From Botryococcus braunii (taxonomy: Eukaryota; Chlorophyta; Trebouxiophyceae): a stretch of 64,000 nucleotides of DNA. Within the stretch, counting starts at the first letter, position 1. Every line of letters begins with the position of its first letter. Both the position numbers and the translations under genes were made by a program. The stretch lies in NCBI GenBank assembly GCA_002005505.1, contig KV908400.1:275003-339002 (forward strand), read 5' to 3'. Positions 58,752 through 64,000 of the stretch are shown here, piece after piece. The notes beneath the pieces were generated by a model. The model searched no databases and was not told where the DNA came from. It saw only the letters and a program-made list of their open reading frames with translations.

Positions 58752-58771
58752 CTTCCCCTTGCCTTTTCCTC
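58752..58771 (-). promoter_or_regulatory. Polypurine tract of the copia element
   Basis: On the minus strand GAGGAAAAGGCAAGGGGAAG lies immediately before the LTR. It overlaps the TGA stop of the polyprotein, so there is no 3' UTR between pol and the tract. Confidence 0.7.
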
Positions 58772-61700
58772 ACCAGAACTTGGCAAGACCCAGTGAGTTT
58801 CTATGACCCTGAAACACTAATCTTACGAGTGGTTTAGTGAAGATGTCAGCCACATTCCTGGCAGACTGAATGTATTTGAAGTCAACCTGCCCCTTTGCAA
58901 TAGCTTCACGTGCAAAGTGACAGCTGATTGCAATATGCTTGGTATGTTTAGAATACACTGGATTCCTGAGGTGGTTGATGCACCCTTGGTTATCACAATG
59001 TATCTTCACTATCCAAGGTAACACGCCAATTTCCTCTAGGAATCCCCTCAGCCAATTAGCTTCCTTCACAACAGCACTTGCTGCCATGAATTCTGCTTCT
59101 ACTGTGGAAGTAGCCACAGCAGATTGCTTTTTGCTTCCCCACACAACTGCTCCTCCAAACACAGTGAGGACGAAGCCGGTGGTGGAGAAACGGTGGTCTT
59201 GATCTCCACCGTAATCAGCATCAACATATCCCTCCAACTCTGTTTCTTTTCCACCAAGGATCAGAACCAGGTCTCGGGTTCCTTTAAGATATTTCAACAC
59301 ACGGATGGCCTCATTCCAGTGTGCTGTTGTGGGTGACATCCTGTACCTCGACAGAACTCCTACAGCCTGGGATATATCAGGACGAGTGGTGTTAGCTATG
59401 TAGAGCAGAGACCCAACTAACTCACAGTATCGATGACCAGGAGGCAGAACACTCCCAGCACCAATACTATCACTCCCATCCTTTGGTGCTGGCATCTGAG
59501 ACATTACAAAATCTTTTGTCATTGGGGTATCGGGCCCAACTGACTCAAGATCAAGACCAAACTTCTCCACAAGTGCATCTATCTTAGGAATGCAACTCAG
59601 AGAGATTAACCCCTTCTCTCTATCTCTCATGACTTGACAACCTAAGAAATCCTTCACCTCCCCCAGATCGTGGATGGTGAATTCTTTCTTGAGAAGCTCT
59701 TTCACTCTCTCCACCTCTGACATGCCCTTGGATACAATCAGGAGATCATCTACATAAATTAGCACGTAGGATTTACCCCCATCTTCAGAGCATCTCACAT
59801 AAACTCCAGCATCACTCTTGCACACCACATACCCCATGACTTCAAGTTTGTCATTAAGGGTCTTGTGCCAGGCACGTGGGGCCTGCTTTAGGCCATACAG
59901 TGCCTTTTTGAGTCGACACACGGTATTACGATCACCATTCTCAAATCCTGGAGGTTGTGTTACATACACTTCTTCCTCCAGCTCACCATTGAGAAAGGCT
60001 GTCTTAACATCTACCTGGTGAATCTCGTAACCTTCCCTAGCAGCCACAGCTAGCAAGGTTCTCCTAGCTCCATAGCTGCTGGTTGGTGCAAAGACCTCCA
60101 TGACATCTACTCCAGGAATTTGTCGACACCCCTGAGCAACCAATCTTGCCTTGAATCTCAACACATTGCCATGTGCATCCATTTTCACTGAGAAAATCCA
60201 GTGAACTGGTATTACCTTATGTCCATGAGGTCTAGGAACATATTCCATAACCTCATGGGTGTCTAATGAATTCTGCTCTTCTTGCATCGCAGCTTTCCAG
60301 TATTCCCACTGAGGAGACATCTGAGCTTCTCTTAAATTAGAGGGAACATGGATTTTACCAAATCTAACACCAGTGTGCTTCCCCTTCTCTCCCTTACCCT
60401 TGGGAGAATCGTTGGTTGCACCCTCAGAACCCACTACTCTTCCACTGACACTCGCCGCACTACAGCTAGCTTTTCTCTCAGTGGTATCAGAGCTTTCTCT
60501 CATGCTTCTCTCTCTCTTGGATTCACACTTCGCACTGCTCAACTTGTTGTCTTGCACGCTCACATCTTCCTCCCAGACACAGGTACCTCCCGGGAAGCAT
60601 CCATAGTCAGGAGGTTTCTCACATTGTCTGAGCTTCCGGTTCACCTCCACATCCACACGCTTACACATCCTCTCAAGCTCAGGCTCTTGAGGGCTCTCAC
60701 AGGCAGGAGGAGGTAGGCTCTGGTCGCCCCTTTGCTTCCCCTCCCTTTCTTGACTTGTGTGTCTCTGACTTCCACGTTGTGTCACAAGAGTCTGTGACCT
60801 CTCATCCCTGACATCCTTCTCCCATACACAGGTACCTCTCAGGCTGCACTTGTAATTTGGGGGTACCACACACTGTCTGTGCACCTGATTCACCTCCTCT
60901 TCTCGGCTCTCACACAAGTACTGGGATGCAGACCCAGTACTGCTCTCACAGACATTTCTGGCTGTTTCCGAGAGAGTGGATTGTCTCTTCTCAGGACTGT
61001 GGCTGTCACCACCTTCCCCTACCAGTCCACGCCACTGATGGGGAGAGCCAGGCGTTTCCACACAAGTCTCACCGCTGACATGAAGCTCATTCACTGGACA
61101 GGACCCACCCGTGCAACTCAGCTCCCTGGGACCATTTGCAGTCATTATTGTGGCTGCCCCCCTCTCATCACTAACATGAAAATCAGAGCTCTCAGACTGG
61201 CACCCATCTACCTGCACTTCCCCTGGTCCCGGTGACTGTGTGTCACTTTCTGTTAGCCCCACTTTGTCTCTGCTCTCTCCCATCTCCTGTGACAGCAGGA
61301 GTTCTCTTGCAAGTGTTCGTTGCTCATGCCTCTGAGCTCTTGTCAGCCCATCAGCAGCCAAATTGGAATTCTCCAGGCTGGTTGGTCTGAGAGTCTCTTG
61401 AGCTCGCATCATTTGTTGCTGTAGGCCCGAGTCCGAATGAGCGCCGCGGGCCAGGTCCAGAGTTGCTTCGATGGTCCTTCGGATCTCCGCGGGAGCAGTG
61501 GATCTCTGGGGGTCAGGCTCGGGCTCAGCCTTCCCAGAGGGTCCTGAACATTCTGAGTCTGCGTCTTTCTGGGAAATGTGAGGGTGCAATGTCTCAACGG
61601 ACGAGTCCTGGATCTCTGCCTCACTGTCGTCTTCACAGGATACAGTAACTGGCTCTGGGTGCTGTTTGGAAGTGCTGGTTCCAGAGGGAACAGGGCACAG

Positions 61701-64000
61701 AAATTTCTCAGACTGAGCGGGAGTCACACTGAGACCAATACGAGAGGCCCCTCTGAGGTGCTCCACAAAGATGACATCTCTGCTTTCTCGCCATATGCCC
61801 CCACCCATGTATATACGATAAGCTTTGGAGGAGGCTGAATAACCGGTGAGCATTCCTGGCACAGTTTTTGGTGCAAAGACTGGCCTCTGGACATCTGGGA
61901 TATGCACATATGCAAGGCAGCCCCATGTGCGCAGAAGTGAGACATCAGGCTTATATCCCCAGAATAATTCAAAGGGGGTAAGGTCCCTGCCTGTACTTGG
62001 GCCCATGTTGAGCAGGGTGCATGCTGTCTCCAGGGCTTCTTTCCAGAGGGTGGGACTGGCAGCAGCAAAGGCCAGGATAGTCCGGGTTCTTTCCTTCAGG
62101 GTTCGGTTGGCTCGTTCAGCCACTCCATTCTGCTGTGGGGTGTAGGGGGCAGAGGTCTCCAGCTTAGTCCCCTGGGAGGCACAGAACTCCTTGAACCGAG
62201 CATTAATAAATTCAGTTCCCCTGTCACATCTGACACACTTCACAGTGGTTTTTCGTTGCGTCTGCCAGTAAACAAGTAAGTCCCTGACAGCTGCACTGAT
62301 GGTGTCTTTGGACTTTACTGGGATAACTGCTTTCCACTGAGAGGCTTCATCCAGTACAGTAACCCACAAACGTTCACCAGTAATGGCTGCAGGTGTAATG
62401 GGACCCACAGTGTCTATGTGTACTCGGTCCAGAGGTTCCAAGGCAGGTCTGGTACTGGTTCCGAAAGAGGGTCTGGCAGTCTTTCCTTCAATACATGCTT
62501 CACAGTGTACCGGGCAATCAGTGCAGGGAGAGAGGGAGGTGTCAATCCCAGTCACCAGGTTCTCCTTAGCAAGACGCTGCATCCACGTTTCTCCAGGGTG
62601 TCCCATTCTGCTATGCCAAATGTAACGTTTGGCACAGCTGTGCGACAAGATACTGGATTTTAACTGTTTGGTTGCACTGGCTGCATGCTTTGGTGTGCTG
62701 GTCCCTCTCACTGCAACTACACTATGAATGTAGTACAGTCCCATCTCTGCAGTGACCTGAGCTCTCCAGTGGTTTGGTCCACTGACATATGAAAAGGCAC
62801 CCACATTGTCTGTTTGGAATACTGCACCATCCCTAAGGGCAGCAGATACTGACAGGATGTTGGTGGTAGCTGAGGGGACACACTGCACATGATGGATCCA
62901 GAAGGGAATGCGTTGCGGGCTCAAAATACAGACTGACCCAGATGCAATAATACAACCAGTGGCATCAGAGGTAGCCAAGTGCAGGGGAATTGGTTTGGCA
63001 TGGATGATAGGATTATGCAGCAATGCCACGTCATTTACTAGGTGGACCGATGCCCCACTGTCAACCAGCCAGGAGTGCTGTAAGGGTTTACTGATCGTAC
63101 TGTCCAGGACATTGTGGGATATAGTGTACAGCATACCTTCAGGAGGAGGTGGAGGTGGAGCAGGAGGCTGGAACCAAGCAGGGAAGGCATCTGCACCATG
63201 ATGGGCCATTTGGGCTACTGGAGGATGGTGTCCACCCACAGGTGGCTGGCCCTGAGGCCACATGCCTTGCAGTTGCTGGACCGCTGCCACCACGTTCCTC
63301 TGGGTCTCCTCGTCCCTGCGCCTCTTTCTGCAGTCTCTCCAATAATGGCCCTTTTTATTACAGTAGTTGCAAACTCCCTTGGGATCAGATGCACTTGAAG
63401 ACTGCTGAGCAGTTGCTGCACTTGCTGCTGGCGGGTTGCTGGCTCCACTAGTGCTTGGGGTGATGGCCAGGACTCTGGGCTGGCGGGGAGCTGTCTCATC
63501 AAAGCCCAGGGCCGCTGCAGTGGTACGTAGTAATTCAGCCAGTTTGTTGAGTGGAGATGCGACGGCTGTGGACAGGCTGCCAGGCTCCTTAGCTGCCTCA
63601 GGGAGACCCTGCACTATTTGGGTCGCTACAAAGCCATCCATCAGATGATGATTATTTCTGTGGAGGCAGGCTTTGAGATTGAGCATGCGATTCACGTATT
63701 GGGAAATTGTTTCATCATGTCTCATCCCTTGACCCATTTCTTGCAACCAGTCCATGTTTGCCTGAAGATTATGTCCACCAATGAATTTCCTGCATATGTA
63801 CTCATATGCATCATATGCAGATCCCAGTTCTGCCAGTTCTCCTTGCCACTCCTCAGGCACAGATTCATACAACAGTAACAGAGCTGCTGCATCATGCAAC
63901 GTGCCAGGCATGGCCTCCAGCACTGCAGGAAGGGACCCCTTTGCCTCATTGGCTGCCAAATAAGCACTCTTCCAGATCAGAATATTATGTCCCTTGTCCC
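58770..64000 (-). CDS. Ty1/copia Gag-Pol polyprotein (5' partial, more than 1,740 codons)
   Basis: One uninterrupted frame, still open at the window edge, so the start is not here. In order: Gag (YICRKFIGGHNLQANMDWL), zinc knuckle CNYCNKKGHYWRDC (near 63340-63380), protease WLVDSGASVHLVND (near 63050), GAG-pre-integrase (IWHSRMGHPGETW), integrase (VHIDTVGP, CDRGTEF, NGVAERANRT), a very long linker, RT (FKARLVAQG, VDVKTAFLNGELEEEVYV, catalytic YVDD near 59745) and RNase H (YVDADYGG, TSTVEAEFMAAS, NVADIFTKPL), ending GLAKFW-TGA. The intact frame suggests a possibly active copy. The linker (about 60350-61740) is unusually long and carries two copies of a CX7CX5CVWE motif (near 60835-60880 and 60585-60630). 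Confidence 0.93.
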   Translation of the reverse strand, partial: DKGHNILIWKSAYLAANEAKGSLPAVLEAMPGTLHDAAALLLLYESVPEEWQGELAELGSAYDAYEYICRKFIGGHNLQANMDWLQEMGQGMRHDETISQYVNRMLNLKACLHRNNHHLMDGFVATQIVQGLPEAAKEPGSLSTAVASPLNKLAELLRTTAAALGFDETAPRQPRVLAITPSTSGASNPPAASAATAQQSSSASDPKGVCNYCNKKGHYWRDCRKRRRDEETQRNVVAAVQQLQGMWPQGQPPVGGHHPPVAQMAHHGADAFPAWFQPPAPPPPPPEGMLYTISHNVLDSTISKPLQHSWLVDSGASVHLVNDVALLHNPIIHAKPIPLHLATSDATGCIIASGSVCILSPQRIPFWIHHVQCVPSATTNILSVSAALRDGAVFQTDNVGAFSYVSGPNHWRAQVTAEMGLYYIHSVVAVRGTSTPKHAASATKQLKSSILSHSCAKRYIWHSRMGHPGETWMQRLAKENLVTGIDTSLSPCTDCPVHCEACIEGKTARPSFGTSTRPALEPLDRVHIDTVGPITPAAITGERLWVTVLDEASQWKAVIPVKSKDTISAAVRDLLVYWQTQRKTTVKCVRCDRGTEFINARFKEFCASQGTKLETSAPYTPQQNGVAERANRTLKERTRTILAFAAASPTLWKEALETACTLLNMGPSTGRDLTPFELFWGYKPDVSLLRTWGCLAYVHIPDVQRPVFAPKTVPGMLTGYSASSKAYRIYMGGGIWRESRDVIFVEHLRGASRIGLSVTPAQSEKFLCPVPSGTSTSKQHPEPVTVSCEDDSEAEIQDSSVETLHPHISQKDADSECSGPSGKAEPEPDPQRSTAPAEIRRTIEATLDLARGAHSDSGLQQQMMRAQETLRPTSLENSNLAADGLTRAQRHEQRTLARELLLSQEMGESRDKVGLTESDTQSPGPGEVQVDGCQSESSDFHVSDERGAATIMTANGPRELSCTGGSCPVNELHVSGETCVETPGSPHQWRGLVGEGGDSHSPEKRQSTLSETARNVCESSTGSASQYLCESREEEVNQVHRQCVVPPNYKCSLRGTCVWEKDVRDERSQTLVTQRGSQRHTSQEREGKQRGDQSLPPPACESPQEPELERMCKRVDVEVNRKLRQCEKPPDYGCFPGGTCVWEEDVSVQDNKLSSAKCESKRERSMRESSDTTERKASCSAASVSGRVVGSEGATNDSPKGKGEKGKHTGVRFGKIHVPSNLREAQMSPQWEYWKAAMQEEQNSLDTHEVMEYVPRPHGHKVIPVHWIFSVKMDAHGNVLRFKARLVAQGCRQIPGVDVMEVFAPTSSYGARRTLLAVAAREGYEIHQVDVKTAFLNGELEEEVYVTQPPGFENGDRNTVCRLKKALYGLKQAPRAWHKTLNDKLEVMGYVVCKSDAGVYVRCSEDGGKSYVLIYVDDLLIVSKGMSEVERVKELLKKEFTIHDLGEVKDFLGCQVMRDREKGLISLSCIPKIDALVEKFGLDLESVGPDTPMTKDFVMSQMPAPKDGSDSIGAGSVLPPGHRYCELVGSLLYIANTTRPDISQAVGVLSRYRMSPTTAHWNEAIRVLKYLKGTRDLVLILGGKETELEGYVDADYGGDQDHRFSTTGFVLTVFGGAVVWGSKKQSAVATSTVEAEFMAASAVVKEANWLRGFLEEIGVLPWIVKIHCDNQGCINHLRNPVYSKHTKHIAISCHFAREAIAKGQVDFKYIQSARNVADIFTKPLVRLVFQGHRNSLGLAKFW

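Larger units (their letters stand above)
58549..64000 (-). mobile_element. Ty1/copia retrotransposon, 5' end beyond the window
   Basis: On the minus strand the window contains gag (partial) to RNase H, a polypurine tract and the 3' LTR. The left border is defined by the point where the 322-bp tandem repeat breaks off. The second LTR and the target duplication lie outside. Confidence 0.9.

Noticed and set aside
58939..59202. Plus-strand frames inside the copia region.
   Set aside because: They are antisense shadows of the intact minus-strand polyprotein.

Overview
The window looks like nuclear DNA of a eukaryote, most probably a green alga. The evidence is GT-AG intron signals, very long GA/G/CA microsatellites, Ty3/gypsy chromoviruses, a Ty1/copia element, an L1-type LINE, and a duplicated gene that joins a jacalin-like lectin domain to a (Ser)Pro-rich stalk of the kind found in algal extracellular-matrix glycoproteins. 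The species cannot be fixed from sequence alone. No rRNA, tRNA, CRISPR or bacterial operon was seen.

Regions 1-41420 form a tandem segmental array. Copy A is about 180-10775, copy B about 10780-37630, and copy C (truncated) about 37640-41420. Each full unit is roughly 11 kb once later insertions are removed. It carries, in the same order, a conserved hairpin, variable-number minisatellites, a GA/G purine tract, a candidate spliced gene of unknown function (minus strand), a remnant of an old LINE, and the jacalin-Pro-rich gene (minus strand). Both lectin copies carry different 1-bp frameshifts in the lectin domain.

Copy B contains a three-deep retrotransposon nest. A LINE (17013-32990, minus) is split in its endonuclease domain by a Ty3/gypsy chromovirus (19972-31446, plus; 261-bp LTRs, TSD TGGCA). 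That element is in turn split at its protease by a second chromovirus (21600-27217, minus; 165-bp LTRs, TSD AGGAG). Both LTR pairs read as identical, so both insertions are young, yet both elements lack most of gag and have broken pol. The LINE has ORF1 and ORF2 in one frame separated by one TAG.

41420-50900 is mostly non-coding: a decayed gypsy integrase, a dispersed repeat, microsatellites, and two possible exons (46390-46644 and 47300-47520) of an unrecognised host gene. 50900-58548 holds no credible gene but is rich in tandem duplications and near-perfect hairpins, and contains a 2.6-kb imperfect palindrome (55151-57728). 58549-64000 is the 3' part of a Ty1/copia element with one long open Gag-Pol frame, inserted into a 322-bp tandem repeat. 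The expressed content is therefore mostly transposon; the lectin/stalk gene family is the main host interest.
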